DNA from: Hydrogenovibrio sp. JE_KL2
GTDB lineage: Bacteria; Pseudomonadota; Gammaproteobacteria; Thiomicrospirales; Thiomicrospiraceae
NCBI RefSeq assembly: GCF_009296185.1
Contig: NZ_WBJR01000002.1
Location: 124,001 to 188,000 of the forward strand
Direction of reading: 5' to 3'
Length of the DNA: 64,000 bases
The number at the start of each line of letters is the position of its first letter. The first letter of the stretch is position 1. The notes beneath the pieces are model-generated. The model did no database searches. It was not told where the DNA came from and saw nothing but the letters and a program-made list of their open reading frames with translations. A program made the position numbers and the translations under genes. Shown here in pieces: positions 42,884 to 52,785 of the stretch.

Positions 42884-44887
42884 ATGTGGCGCAAACTCAG
42901 CATCAAATTCCAGTTGATGGTTCTCATCTCCGTCGTCACCTTTACGGTTGCCATCAGCTCGTTGGGCGTTGCCTTCTTGCTGGACAAAAAACAACGCCAG
43001 AGTCTCGCGATTGAACTCTCCGACCAAATCAACACAGCCCTAAAACATGACTTATTGGAAGGCTTGCTTTCCAACAACGCCGACGCCTATGCTGACTTGA
43101 ATTTCACGCTCTCCGGGTTCCAACAAATAGACCGCGTGGTGCTGTTTGATAACGACAACAAAGCCATTTACACCTACCATCACGGCCCGCATCATTACCA
43201 TGATTTGATTGCAAAAAGCACCGAGACCCCACAGTTTTCCGGCGTTGACCTCTATGTCAGACATCCTCTGGAGGAAGGGGGGCATCGCTTTGGCTCAGTG
43301 GCTTACGTGATCGACATGGAAGACTTCTCAACCCAAATTGAAAAACATCTGATTTTCCTGATACTGGCTTTGCCGCTGGAACTCATTTTTGCCTTGGCTC
43401 TGGCTTGGTGGATCAGCCGAAGCTACAACAAGCCTTTCAATTTACTTGCGGATTCCATGCAAAAAAACGATGTCGTACGCAACCGCTTCTACCCCGTTGA
43501 AACCAGCTCGCAAAACGAAATCGGTAAGTTATTCGACGGCTACAATCAGATGATTCAGAAAATCGAATCCACTACCGAACAAATGCGCTATCAGTCCGAG
43601 CACGATTCCTTAACCGGCTTGTTCAACCGCTACTATCTCGAACAACAGATCCAAACCTGCCTACAGGACGACAGCGTTGACTGCCACACCATTATTTCCA
43701 TTGATATCGACCAGTTCCGTTTGATTAACGACTCCGCGGGTCATCAAGCCGGCGACGAATTATTGAAAATGGTGTCGCAACACTGTCTGCAACACCTACC
43801 AAAAGAGGCCATAATCGGGCGCGTCGAAAGCGACATCTTCTATTTGCTCCTGCCTCAATATTCCGAGCAGCAAGCCATGTTCGTCGCCAACGGATTGCTC
43901 GACATCCTGTCGGACTTCCGCTTTACTTGGCAGGGCGAAGCCCATTCGGTTTCGGCATCGCTCGGCATGGTGGTTTTCAAGCCGAATGAATACACCTTGG
44001 AAGAGCTCATCAAAGCACTGGAATCAGCAACCCACACCGCGAAATCTTTAGGGCGCAATAAACTGCATATCTTCCAGCTAGATGACAAAAAAGCCGCGCT
44101 TTACAACCAAGAATTACAAACCGCCAACATGGTCAAAGAAGCGCTTGCCAATGATGGCTCCGGTCATTCGGCACGATTCGAACTCTATGCCCAAGCGATT
44201 GTTCCGCTCCAGGAAGGGGATGCCGCCAGCAAACAATTCGGCTATGAAATTCTGCTGCGTTTACGCAATAGCGAAGGCAATATCATCCCGCCGGATAGAT
44301 TCCTCCCAACTGCAGAACGCTACCAGTTGATGAGCGAAATCGACAGTTATGTGCTGTGGCACTTTATCGAAACCGTGAGTGCGCACCCGGAGCATTTGGA
44401 CAAACTGCATCTGGCGCACGTCAATCTGGCTGGTTCAAGTTTGAATCATCCCGACTTTCAGGCAAAACTCAAACAAGCGGTCGCCACCTTCCACTTCCCT
44501 TGGCAAAAGCTCGAACTGGAAATCACCGAGACTTCCGCCATCGGCAACTTCAATCAGGCGGCACAGTTTATTCAATATTGCAAAAACCTAGGCATCGGCT
44601 TGGCGTTGGATGATTTTGGTACTGGGATGTCTTCGTTCGAGTACCTGAAAAGCTTACCTTTCGACGTGGTGAAAATCGACGGCAGCTTCATCAAGGATAT
44701 GCACACCGATCCTTCGGACAAAGCGGTTATCCGCTATATTCAGGAAATCAGCGCACTGCGTAACCAAAAAACCGTGGCGGAATATGTCGAAACCGAGCAA
44801 GACCTGCAAGTGCTGACCAAAATCGGCATCACCTATGGTCAAGGCTATTATCTCGGCAAGCCAAAACCCTTGTCTGAATGGTTGTAA
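42884..44887 (+). CDS. membrane-bound GGDEF/EAL cyclic-di-GMP phosphodiesterase
   Basis: The 667-residue protein has two membrane segments (about 10-32 and 148-170) flanking a periplasmic sensor domain, then HAMP-like residues. The GGDEF domain is degenerate: the signature site reads RVESDIFY, so it should not make c-di-GMP. The EAL domain looks intact (YEILLRLR, LEITETSAIG, DDFGTGMSSFEYLKSLPFDVVKIDGSF, EYVETEQDL), so it probably hydrolyses c-di-GMP. Stop is followed by a weakly motif-like sequence at 44888-44904. Confidence 0.87.
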   Translation: MWRKLSIKFQLMVLISVVTFTVAISSLGVAFLLDKKQRQSLAIELSDQINTALKHDLLEGLLSNNADAYADLNFTLSGFQQIDRVVLFDNDNKAIYTYHHGPHHYHDLIAKSTETPQFSGVDLYVRHPLEEGGHRFGSVAYVIDMEDFSTQIEKHLIFLILALPLELIFALALAWWISRSYNKPFNLLADSMQKNDVVRNRFYPVETSSQNEIGKLFDGYNQMIQKIESTTEQMRYQSEHDSLTGLFNRYYLEQQIQTCLQDDSVDCHTIISIDIDQFRLINDSAGHQAGDELLKMVSQHCLQHLPKEAIIGRVESDIFYLLLPQYSEQQAMFVANGLLDILSDFRFTWQGEAHSVSASLGMVVFKPNEYTLEELIKALESATHTAKSLGRNKLHIFQLDDKKAALYNQELQTANMVKEALANDGSGHSARFELYAQAIVPLQEGDAASKQFGYEILLRLRNSEGNIIPPDRFLPTAERYQLMSEIDSYVLWHFIETVSAHPEHLDKLHLAHVNLAGSSLNHPDFQAKLKQAVATFHFPWQKLELEITETSAIGNFNQAAQFIQYCKNLGIGLALDDFGTGMSSFEYLKSLPFDVVKIDGSFIKDMHTDPSDKAVIRYIQEISALRNQKTVAEYVETEQDLQVLTKIGITYGQGYYLGKPKPLSEWL

Positions 44888-44912
44888 CCCAAGCCGGTAA
44901 ATTGAAATTCAA

Positions 44913-46286
44913 ATGAGACTGCTTAAACTCCTTATCCTCATACTGGCACTGCTTTTTCTGATGTACCAGTTGTTCCTGCTGGTGCTGACACCGCCGGAAT
45001 TCCTCAGACAAACGGGGAAAATTGAACAAGCCCCCAAAGAAGTCGTCGCACCACAACACAAAGCCTTACCCAGCGAACGGATTGCCCAAAATGCCCTGCA
45101 TTACATCAATCAACTTCGCCATCAATTGGGGCTAAACCCTTTGCAATCGAATGAAAAACTCGATAAAGCCGCACTAAACCATTCCCGCTATTGCGTCGTC
45201 AACAACCTACAACAGCATGTGCAGACCCCCAACCTGGCAGATTTTACCGGCAAAACACCTTCCGACAGAGCCTATGCCGTCGGTTATCCCGCTGGCGTAA
45301 ATGAAGTCATCAGCTTCAACCGAGACAGCGCCAAACCGTTTGTCGATGACTTGATGTCCGCCATTTATCACCGCCTCGGCTTGCTGGATATGACAATAGA
45401 TCAAATCGGTACGGGAGTTTACCGCGTCGATGGCAAAAAACCCGGCGCTCACTCGGTCGCGTCCGCATTCACGGCGGAAACCAGTAACCTGAAATTGGCG
45501 GAGCTTTGCCAAAACCCTATCGACCCTCGTCCCGGCGAACTGGCCTATAAAGGAATTTGCCGCGGCAATGTGATGATTCCCAAACAAGCGTTTGACCGCG
45601 CTCGCTATAACATCGCCCATCGAAACCCGAAGTGGATTGTCTGGCCGCAGGACGGCAGCACCGTTCCCCCGGTGTTTTATGAAGAAATGCCCGACCCACT
45701 GCCAGAGTGTGATGCCTCCGGCTACCCGGTGCATATTCAAATCAACCCGATTTATTGGGGACGCATCACGTTCGTCAACGGCAGCTTCAAACTTTACCGC
45801 GTGGAAGGGCAGCAAAAAACGCCGGTGGTGATAGAGCGCACCATGACCAACCTCAACGACCCCAACCATGAAAACCGCGGCAAAAAACCAGAGTGGTATG
45901 CGCTGTTCCCAAGACTCCGACTTGATTGGAATGCCGAGTACCTTGCAGAAGTACAAACCCGAGAAGCCGGACAAATCACCACGCATCATTGGCGCTTTTA
46001 CACCCCGAAGCTCAGCCATTTGACACGCTTCCGTTCGTCACAAGGCAATCACACGCCATTGCCGATAAAAATAGGCGAAATACACCATATTTACTTTGAG
46101 CCACACGCCTGCCAAGCGCCGCGTGAAAGTCAGCTCAAGACCCGAACACCAAGCTATGCGCAGATCAAAACCCGTTTTATCGACGGACAAACCTTGCAGA
46201 TTCAGGTCATTAAAGCCCGAAAAGGCGATAAAATCGTTCTCGACTATGTTCCGACTCATACCCGAATTACTTTTCAGGTCAATTAA
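44913..46286 (+). CDS. CAP-domain (SCP-like) membrane-anchored protein
   Basis: This 457-residue protein starts with a hydrophobic anchor (LLILILALLFLMYQLFLLVL). It contains a CAP domain at about 55-195 with YINQLRHQLGLNPLQSNEKLDKAALNHSRYCVVNN and a later GTGVYRV. The C-terminal part (about 200-457) is conserved-looking but unrecognised. CAP proteins are secreted or envelope proteins of varied function. PNLADF in the CAP domain (QTPNLADFTGKTP) comes from a copy of the 19-bp motif. Confidence 0.75.
   Translation: MRLLKLLILILALLFLMYQLFLLVLTPPEFLRQTGKIEQAPKEVVAPQHKALPSERIAQNALHYINQLRHQLGLNPLQSNEKLDKAALNHSRYCVVNNLQQHVQTPNLADFTGKTPSDRAYAVGYPAGVNEVISFNRDSAKPFVDDLMSAIYHRLGLLDMTIDQIGTGVYRVDGKKPGAHSVASAFTAETSNLKLAELCQNPIDPRPGELAYKGICRGNVMIPKQAFDRARYNIAHRNPKWIVWPQDGSTVPPVFYEEMPDPLPECDASGYPVHIQINPIYWGRITFVNGSFKLYRVEGQQKTPVVIERTMTNLNDPNHENRGKKPEWYALFPRLRLDWNAEYLAEVQTREAGQITTHHWRFYTPKLSHLTRFRSSQGNHTPLPIKIGEIHHIYFEPHACQAPRESQLKTRTPSYAQIKTRFIDGQTLQIQVIKARKGDKIVLDYVPTHTRITFQVN
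45227..45245 (+). repeat. dispersed 19-bp motif, copy 10 (inside the CAP gene)
   Basis: This is an exact CCCCAACCTGGCAGATTTT, read in sense as PNLADF. Confidence 0.95.
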
Positions 46287-46294
46287 TCATCGCC

Positions 46295-48544
46295 ATGCCA
46301 ACGACTTCCAACGCCTCTCCCTTTGCTGACAACTGGCTTCGCTGGTGTAACGACCTGCACGATCATCTAGCCCAGCAACGGCATCGTGCTTGTGTGGTAT
46401 TGATTGGCGATGCAGAGTGGCGACACACAACCATCCATCAAGCCTTAACGGCACTGGCGCAACACAATCCGAATCTGTCTGGATTGGAAGTGGTGCAAAC
46501 CATTGAAAATTCTGCTTTCGAGTATGCCGAAGCCATCACCACCAAAACCCTACCGCACAAACTGGGGCAAGAAACCGATTTTGTCATTTTCACTGGCGAG
46601 CAAGGGTTGGATGCCAATGCACTCGGGCAAGCCGGGGGCATGATTCGTGCCGGGGGCATTTGCTGGCTGAGTTTACCTGCCGACTGGTGCGCGCTGCCCA
46701 ACCCGGCGAATGCCAGATTTCTAAGCTACCCACTCACGTTGGAAGACAGTCTGAAAGGCTTCAATCGCTTTTTCTGGGACGGCCTTCAAACCCATGCCGA
46801 GCAGCAAGAAGTGCTATGGGTTTCTCAAAACACCGCGCTACCGACATTGCCAAGCGCTACGCCATTGGAAACAGCCACGTCATTGAAAAATATGTCTCCT
46901 GACAAACCAGCCTTGTTACTCACCGAAGATCAGCAAGCCGCGTGGGAACAAATTCAATCCGTCGCCTTCGGTCATCGTCATCGTCCCTTAGTACTCACTG
47001 CCGATAGAGGACGCGGCAAATCGACACTGCTGGGTGTGGCGGCGATACGGTTGTTACAACAGGGCAAACAAACCATTGCCGTCACCGCTGCAAGATTAGA
47101 TCAAACCCAAGCCCTATTTCAAGGTGCGGTGCAAACGCTGAACCAATTGATAGAAGAGTATTCCGACACCATCCGCATCATTGAAAATCTGCCAGGTTGG
47201 GTCTGCTTTGAGATGGACGTGCAACAGGGAAACAAGCTGACAACCGCACGTAAAAGCCTGCAATTCATCGCGCCGGATGAACTGGCGGCAGCGACCGAAT
47301 CCCACTACGATTTATTGATGGTGGACGAAGCCGCACACCTGCCCTTGCCACTGCTCATGACCTTGGCAACGCAGCATAATCGCCTGATTTTCGCCACCAC
47401 ACAACAAGGCTATGAAGGCTCGGGGCGGGGTTTTACGCTTAGATTCTTATCCACACTCAAAGCGCACTATCCGCAAACCAAAACCGCCAAACTCCATCAT
47501 CCGATTCGCTGGGCGGAGGGCGACCCGCTGGAAAAAGTGCTCAATCAATGCCTATTGTTCGCCACGCTTGATGACAACACTAACGAACCCAAAACCTCAC
47601 AAATCCATGCCGATGATTTAAGTTATCGAGCTATCCCTGTGGACGAACTCATCGCAGACCAAACCAAGTTGTCGCAACTGTTCCAACTGCTGACATTCGC
47701 TCACTACCAAACCGCGCCGAATGATTTGATGCAACTGCTCGAAACCCCCAATCAGCATCTTTATATCGCAGAACAGGAAGGCAAGATTCTCGGCGTGCTG
47801 TTTGCCTTGGAAGAAGGCAATTTACCCGTTGAAAACCAAGGCAGAAAACAAGGGCACTTGTTCCCGCAACTCATGCAACAGCAAACCGCTAATGATGCTT
47901 GGTTGACTGATAAAACGCTTAGAGTCGTGCGCCTTGCCGTGCAACCTATCAACCAGTCTCAAGGCATCGGCAGTGCGCTACTGTCTCACTTTATCGACAA
48001 TGTAAAACAGCATTCTGCCGACATTAACGCTATCACCACCAGTTTTGGCGCCACCCCCAACCTGGTAGATTTTTGGCATCAAAATGGATTTACCGCATTG
48101 CATTTGGGGCAGAAGCGAGACAAAGCCAGCAGCACCCATTCGTTATTGATGGTGCTGCCTCTTTGCCCTGAGTTGAGTGAACGAATCACCGCACAACATA
48201 CCGCTTTCATCCAACAGTTCGCATGGTTACTGACAGACAGTTTCCAAACACTATCAGCGGACTTGGTCTTGAGCGTTTTGGCAAAAGCGTTGCTGCCAAA
48301 AGCGGATTTTCCGCAAGGCTATTTAATCAACCAACCCTTTGAAGCAGTGTCTTATCAATTACGACAATGGGCGTTGTCCAATGCAGATGCGCTACAGAAA
48401 ATGGAAGCCCCTCTTCGTACGCTTTGGGTAAAACGTGTGCTACAAAATCACACGTGGGAAAATTTGGTTAAAGCCAACGGCATGACTAGCCGGAAACAGC
48501 TAGAGCAACAGTTTAAACAGTATTTCATTGGGCAAGTAGAATGA
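46295..48544 (+). CDS. tmcA: tRNA(Met) cytidine acetyltransferase TmcA
   Basis: TmcA makes N4-acetylcytidine at the wobble position of elongator tRNA-Met using acetyl-CoA and ATP. At 749 residues it has the usual size. It shows a Walker A (TADRGRGKSTLLG), a Walker B region (LLMVDEAAHLPLP), a GNAT acetyl-CoA site (VRLAVQPINQSQGIGSALL) and a C-terminal helical tRNA-binding region. It contains two motif copies: 47184 (antisense, within ENLPGWV) and 48055 (sense, PNLVDF). The stop overlaps the rsgA start by four bases. Confidence 0.95.
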   Translation: MPTTSNASPFADNWLRWCNDLHDHLAQQRHRACVVLIGDAEWRHTTIHQALTALAQHNPNLSGLEVVQTIENSAFEYAEAITTKTLPHKLGQETDFVIFTGEQGLDANALGQAGGMIRAGGICWLSLPADWCALPNPANARFLSYPLTLEDSLKGFNRFFWDGLQTHAEQQEVLWVSQNTALPTLPSATPLETATSLKNMSPDKPALLLTEDQQAAWEQIQSVAFGHRHRPLVLTADRGRGKSTLLGVAAIRLLQQGKQTIAVTAARLDQTQALFQGAVQTLNQLIEEYSDTIRIIENLPGWVCFEMDVQQGNKLTTARKSLQFIAPDELAAATESHYDLLMVDEAAHLPLPLLMTLATQHNRLIFATTQQGYEGSGRGFTLRFLSTLKAHYPQTKTAKLHHPIRWAEGDPLEKVLNQCLLFATLDDNTNEPKTSQIHADDLSYRAIPVDELIADQTKLSQLFQLLTFAHYQTAPNDLMQLLETPNQHLYIAEQEGKILGVLFALEEGNLPVENQGRKQGHLFPQLMQQQTANDAWLTDKTLRVVRLAVQPINQSQGIGSALLSHFIDNVKQHSADINAITTSFGATPNLVDFWHQNGFTALHLGQKRDKASSTHSLLMVLPLCPELSERITAQHTAFIQQFAWLLTDSFQTLSADLVLSVLAKALLPKADFPQGYLINQPFEAVSYQLRQWALSNADALQKMEAPLRTLWVKRVLQNHTWENLVKANGMTSRKQLEQQFKQYFIGQVE
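47184..47201 (-). repeat. dispersed 19-bp motif, copy 11 (inside tmcA, antisense)
   Basis: The minus strand reads CCCAACCTGGCAGATTTT with three leading Cs. It is antisense to tmcA, whose protein reads ENLPGWV here. Confidence 0.9.
48055..48073 (+). repeat. dispersed 19-bp motif, copy 12 (inside tmcA)
   Basis: CCCCAACCTGGTAGATTTT (T variant) is read in sense as PNLVDF near the TmcA GNAT domain. Confidence 0.95.
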
Positions 48545-49608
48545 CCAATTCTCTTAAAAAAATTGGCTTTGATGACTGGTTTCAAGAACAACTCGATACA
48601 ACTCAAGCCGAAATTCATGAAGTAGCCCGAGTCGTTGCCGTACACAAGAACAGATATGTTATTACTAACGGTGAGATGGATGTTTTTGCCGAACTATCAG
48701 GACATCTTTTCTACACAGCCGACTCATCTGCTGACTTGCCTACAGTCGGGGATTGGGTGTATGCCGACTTTTATGACGAAGATACGCATGCAATCATTCA
48801 TGGCGTAATACCAAGAAAAACTCTGTTAAAGAGAAAGGTTGCAGGTAAGTTAGTTGATGTTCAGTTAATTGCAGCAAACATAGATGTGGCCTTCATTATT
48901 CAATCCGCGGATTACAACTTCAACCTTAGAAGATTGGAACGCTATTTAGTGATGGTGAATGAAGGCGGCATCACCCCTGTTATTCTCTTAAGTAAATGCG
49001 ATTTGATTTCTGAAAGTGAAGTGGATGAGCTCAAAAAAAGCATTACGGATATTGCGCCTAACGTCAGGATAGTGGCTTTTAGTAGTTTAAGTGGCGACAA
49101 CATTGATGGCGTGAAAGAAGCTCTAGCGCCTTGCCAGACATACTGTTTGCTCGGGTCGTCAGGGGTCGGCAAAACGTCTTTGCTAAACAACCTCTTGGGT
49201 AGCGAACAGCTAAGAACTCAATCCGTCAGCAAAAAACAAAACAAGGGAAAACATACCACAACCAGCCGTGAATTAATGCTGTTGGACAATGGTGCAATGC
49301 TCATTGATACCCCGGGCATGAGAGAGCTTGGTAATTTATCCATAGATGCAGGGCTGGATGAAACTTTTTCAGACATATCTGCACTGGCTGAACAGTGTAA
49401 ATTCGGTAATTGCACTCATACCAATGAAAAAGGCTGTGCTATTTTGGAAGCGATAGAAAGTGGAGCGTTATCTAAACAACGCTATGACAACTATATCAAA
49501 ATGAAAAAAGAATCTGCTTTCAATGAGTTAACCTACTTTGAGAAAAGACAGAAAGACAAAAACTTCGGCAAACTGGTTAAAGCCACTATGAAAAACAAAA
49601 ACAGATGA
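48541..49608 (+). CDS. rsgA: small ribosomal subunit maturation GTPase RsgA
   Basis: RsgA is a circularly permuted GTPase that acts late in 30S assembly. The 355-residue protein has an N-terminal OB domain and G4 before G1: LLSKCDLISES (G4), then LLGSSGVGKTSLLN (G1) and DTPGMREL (G3). The zinc-binding C-terminus is CKFGNCTHTNEKGC. Its A+T content looks higher than that of tmcA; whether it was acquired separately is unclear. It is translationally coupled to tmcA. Confidence 0.94.
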   Translation: MTNSLKKIGFDDWFQEQLDTTQAEIHEVARVVAVHKNRYVITNGEMDVFAELSGHLFYTADSSADLPTVGDWVYADFYDEDTHAIIHGVIPRKTLLKRKVAGKLVDVQLIAANIDVAFIIQSADYNFNLRRLERYLVMVNEGGITPVILLSKCDLISESEVDELKKSITDIAPNVRIVAFSSLSGDNIDGVKEALAPCQTYCLLGSSGVGKTSLLNNLLGSEQLRTQSVSKKQNKGKHTTTSRELMLLDNGAMLIDTPGMRELGNLSIDAGLDETFSDISALAEQCKFGNCTHTNEKGCAILEAIESGALSKQRYDNYIKMKKESAFNELTYFEKRQKDKNFGKLVKATMKNKNR

Positions 49609-49629
49609 TTTTTTCGCCATTCTTTAAAG

Positions 49630-49659
49630 CAAAAAAGCGCTCAATTGAGCGCTTTTTTG
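49630..49659. terminator. bidirectional Rho-independent terminator
   Basis: A perfect 30-bp palindrome built on CAAAAAAGCGCTCAA and its complement, with A and T tracts, separates the convergent rsgA and purU genes. Confidence 0.95.
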
Positions 49660-49680
49660 TAACTTTCAAACTATGCTTTA

Positions 49681-50538
49681 TTAAGGCGCAAACACCACTG
49701 TTTTGTTGCCGTGAATCAAGACGCGGTCTTCCAGGTGGTAACGCAAGCCGCGTGACAGGGTGATTTTCTCTACATCACGTCCCAGACGTTTCAGGTCTTC
49801 AATATCCTGTGAGTGATTCACACGAATAACTTCCTGTTCGATAATCGGCCCGGCATCCAACTCTTCCGTCACGTAATGGCAGGTCGCGCCAATCAGTTTC
49901 ACACCACGCTCGTAAGCTTGATGATACGGCTTGGCACCCACAAAAGACGGCAAGAAACTGTGGTGGATATTGATGACTTTACCGGCATAATCACGGCACA
50001 TATTGGGTGGCAAAATCTGCATATAACGCGCTAGAACAATGACATCCGCTTCATATTTTGCGGCCAGTTCTTCAGACTTTGCAAAAGCTTCTGGTTTGGT
50101 TTCCGGCGTAACGGGTACATGATGGAAAGGCACTTGATACCACTCGACCATTGAACGTAGGTCATCGTGGTTGGCGATAACGCAAGCGACTTCACCCGGT
50201 AGGTCTTTTTCATGCCAGCGATACAGCAAGTCTGCCAAACAGTGAGACTCTTTACTGGCAAACAACGCGATGCGCTTTGGCTTAGCCGAGTCAAACACTT
50301 GCCATTGCATATTGAAGGCTTCGGCAATCGGTCTGAACTTTTCTTTGAAACCATCTAAGTCGTTGTTCAATGAGCTGGCTAGAATCTCATGGCGCATGAA
50401 AAACCAATGATCCATAGTTTCGGTGTGGTGATTGGCTTCAACAATGGAGCCGCCCTGGTCTGCAATAAACGACGCCACTTTTGCCACGATACCCACTTGA
50501 TCCGGGCATGAAATCACTAATCGAAACACTCTGCTCAT
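49681..50538 (-). CDS. purU: formyltetrahydrofolate deformylase
   Basis: PurU hydrolyses 10-formyl-THF to formate and THF, so it feeds formate to PurT. The 285-residue protein has an N-terminal ACT-like domain (CPDQVGIVAKVASFIADQGG) and a formyltransferase-like catalytic domain with NIHHSFLPSFVGAKPYHQA and the Asp in EELDAGPIIEQ. The partial purT at the window end would be a natural metabolic partner, though it is 13 kb away. Confidence 0.95.
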   Translation of the reverse strand: MSRVFRLVISCPDQVGIVAKVASFIADQGGSIVEANHHTETMDHWFFMRHEILASSLNNDLDGFKEKFRPIAEAFNMQWQVFDSAKPKRIALFASKESHCLADLLYRWHEKDLPGEVACVIANHDDLRSMVEWYQVPFHHVPVTPETKPEAFAKSEELAAKYEADVIVLARYMQILPPNMCRDYAGKVINIHHSFLPSFVGAKPYHQAYERGVKLIGATCHYVTEELDAGPIIEQEVIRVNHSQDIEDLKRLGRDVEKITLSRGLRYHLEDRVLIHGNKTVVFAP

Positions 50539-50834
50539 GAAAAATTAACCTTTATAAATTGATGCGCAGTCCACAAAAGCTTTCTATAAAAACTTTCTTC
50601 GGCCTTTACTTTCCTCGCCCCGAAACTCAGGAAACCAAAAGCCTTATCTTTTTGTTTATAGGCAAAAAACTGCGCACTGAATGAACGTAAAAAACATTAG
50701 CCTGCAATCATATCAAAACCCTTTCGCCCGCAAAAACGTTTTTATCCGCTTTGTGCGACAACATGGCTACCTCAATGCCTAAATTTATGTAAAAATGTGC
50801 TTATATGTTCGCTGTGTAGATAAAGCCGGAAGCC

Positions 50835-51782
50835 ATGTCTCAACCAACCCAAAACCAAGCCGCCGACAACAAGATGATGAAGTTCAAGGCAGGCGATGTC
50901 TTGTTCAATGAAGGTGAGTCAGGACATAAGATTTATATCATCAAATCGGGTGAAATCCGTATTAGCACCCAAAAGGATGATAAGGCAGTGACACTGGGCA
51001 TCTTGAAAAAAGGCGCTTGTTTTGGGGAAATGGCGGTGATTTCGTCCGCGCCTCGCGTAGCATCTGCCATTGCGAAGACGGATGCGGAAGTCTATGAAAT
51101 CGACAAGGCACATGTCGATAAAATGATTGAGACCTTGCCACCTTTGTTTCGTGCCATCGTCAACTCTTTAATCAAACGCGTGGCGACACTGAACGATTTC
51201 GCAACCGAAAAATCCACCTTGGGGCATGCTCTGTCTTCATTGGCACACTTGATTATGCTGTTTCTGCAAACGCAAAAACAAACGGTGACGACAACACCGC
51301 AACCATCGGCAGCGTCAGCTTCTACGCCTGCTTGGGCGAGACAACCTGACCCACAGGAATACACGCCAGTGCAAACTGCCGATAATGCGCAAGCACATGT
51401 GCCGATAGTCAAAATCATTGACACCAGCCAACAGATTTTGGGGTTCACCAAAGGCCACACCCAAAAACTACTGGTACAGTTCACGAAATTCAATCTGGCG
51501 AAAATAGAACAACAGGGTTCGCTGGAGATTCTAACCTTCAACCCGAATACTTTTGTGGCGGAAACGGAAAAAACCCTCGGTGCTCTCGGTCACATGATTG
51601 ATGCGGAACTGACCGCCGATTTGGAATATGTTGATTTGGTTGAAATGGCAAAACAAATGAACACCAAACCACGTTACCTAATTGATGCGATTGTCTCCGG
51701 CAGACTGCCGCAAGAAGCGGTAGTTCTGAAGCAGTCTTTGGTTCGCCGAGCGGTAGAAGAACAAGGTCGCATGTTTTTCTAA
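50835..51782 (+). CDS. cyclic-nucleotide-binding-domain protein
   Basis: This 315-residue protein has an N-terminal cNMP-binding beta-roll (about 15-110) with FKAGDVLFNEGESGHKIYIIKSGEI and the phosphate-binding cassette-like GACFGEMAVISSAPRVASAIA. The middle and C-terminal part lacks an obvious HTH and is unrecognised. It probably senses a nucleotide or acts as a protein-protein switch, not a DNA-binding Crp-like factor. The gap upstream (about 296 bases to purU) holds no gene. Confidence 0.8.
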   Translation: MSQPTQNQAADNKMMKFKAGDVLFNEGESGHKIYIIKSGEIRISTQKDDKAVTLGILKKGACFGEMAVISSAPRVASAIAKTDAEVYEIDKAHVDKMIETLPPLFRAIVNSLIKRVATLNDFATEKSTLGHALSSLAHLIMLFLQTQKQTVTTTPQPSAASASTPAWARQPDPQEYTPVQTADNAQAHVPIVKIIDTSQQILGFTKGHTQKLLVQFTKFNLAKIEQQGSLEILTFNPNTFVAETEKTLGALGHMIDAELTADLEYVDLVEMAKQMNTKPRYLIDAIVSGRLPQEAVVLKQSLVRRAVEEQGRMFF

Positions 51783-51891
51783 TCCCATTTTTACCGCAAT
51801 AACCTTGTCATTTAGTCGGATTTGTCACTGCTTAAAGCCCTATGCTTTGATATAATCTTGCCTTTGTTTTAATCAATCAGAATATTTAGTT

Positions 51892-52713
51892 ATGAAAGTC
51901 GTTTCGTTTAATGTCAACAGTGTACGTATGAGACTCCACCAGCTTCAAGCGCTGGTCGACAGCCAATGCCCGGATATCATCGGTTTGCAGGAAACCAAAG
52001 TACAAGACCACGAGTTCCCGTTGGTGGATATTCAAGCCATGGGCTACAACGCCGTTTTCATGGGGCAAAAAACCCATTACGGGGTGGCGTTGCTTTATCG
52101 TGACACTGTTGAGCTGGTCAACACGCAATACGGTTGGAAAACCGATGACGAAACGGCACAAAAACGCATGATTATCGGCGACTTCCGCGATGCAAACGGC
52201 AATGAAGTCCGTGTGATCAACGGTTACTTCCCGCAAGGTGAAAACCGTGAGCATCCGGTGAAGTTTCCGGCAAAAGAAAGGTTCTATCAGGATTTGATGA
52301 CCTATCTGCAAACAGAATGTTCTCCTGAACAAAAACTGATTGTGATGGGAGATTTCAACATCTCGCCTGAGGACATTGATATCGGTATCGGTGAACAAAA
52401 CAAAAAACGCTGGCTGAAAACCGGTAAAACCAGTTTCTTGCCGGAAGAACGTGAGTGGTGGGCAAAGCTGATTGGTTGGGGGTTGAAAGACACTTACCGT
52501 ACCGTTCACCCTGACGATAACAACACCTTCAGCTGGTTTGATTACCGCTCAAAAGGATTTGAAGACGACCCGAAACGCGGTCTTCGCATCGACACGCTAC
52601 TGGCAACAGAATCTTTGAATGCCTGCACAGTAGACAGCGGCGTGGATTATGCGGTTCGCAGCATGGAAAAGCCATCGGATCACGCCCCGGTTTGGAGCGA
52701 ATTCCGCTTCTGA
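51892..52713 (+). CDS. xthA: exodeoxyribonuclease III
   Basis: XthA is the AP endonuclease and 3'-exonuclease of base-excision repair. The 273-residue protein shows the endonuclease/exonuclease/phosphatase fold motifs FNVNSVRMRL, GLQETKVQDHEFP, NGYFPQGENREHP, GDFNISPEDIDIG and SDHAPVW. Length is normal. Confidence 0.96.
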   Translation: MKVVSFNVNSVRMRLHQLQALVDSQCPDIIGLQETKVQDHEFPLVDIQAMGYNAVFMGQKTHYGVALLYRDTVELVNTQYGWKTDDETAQKRMIIGDFRDANGNEVRVINGYFPQGENREHPVKFPAKERFYQDLMTYLQTECSPEQKLIVMGDFNISPEDIDIGIGEQNKKRWLKTGKTSFLPEEREWWAKLIGWGLKDTYRTVHPDDNNTFSWFDYRSKGFEDDPKRGLRIDTLLATESLNACTVDSGVDYAVRSMEKPSDHAPVWSEFRF

Positions 52714-52785
52714 TTTTTAACCCATTATTGCAACGCACAGCAAAGATACAAGCTACTCAAGCGCCACAATAGAGCTAAACAAGCG

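Noticed and set aside
44888..44904. CCCAAGCCGGTAAATTG directly after the GGDEF/EAL stop
   Set aside because: It resembles the 19-bp motif but differs at about four positions. It may be a decayed copy; not counted.
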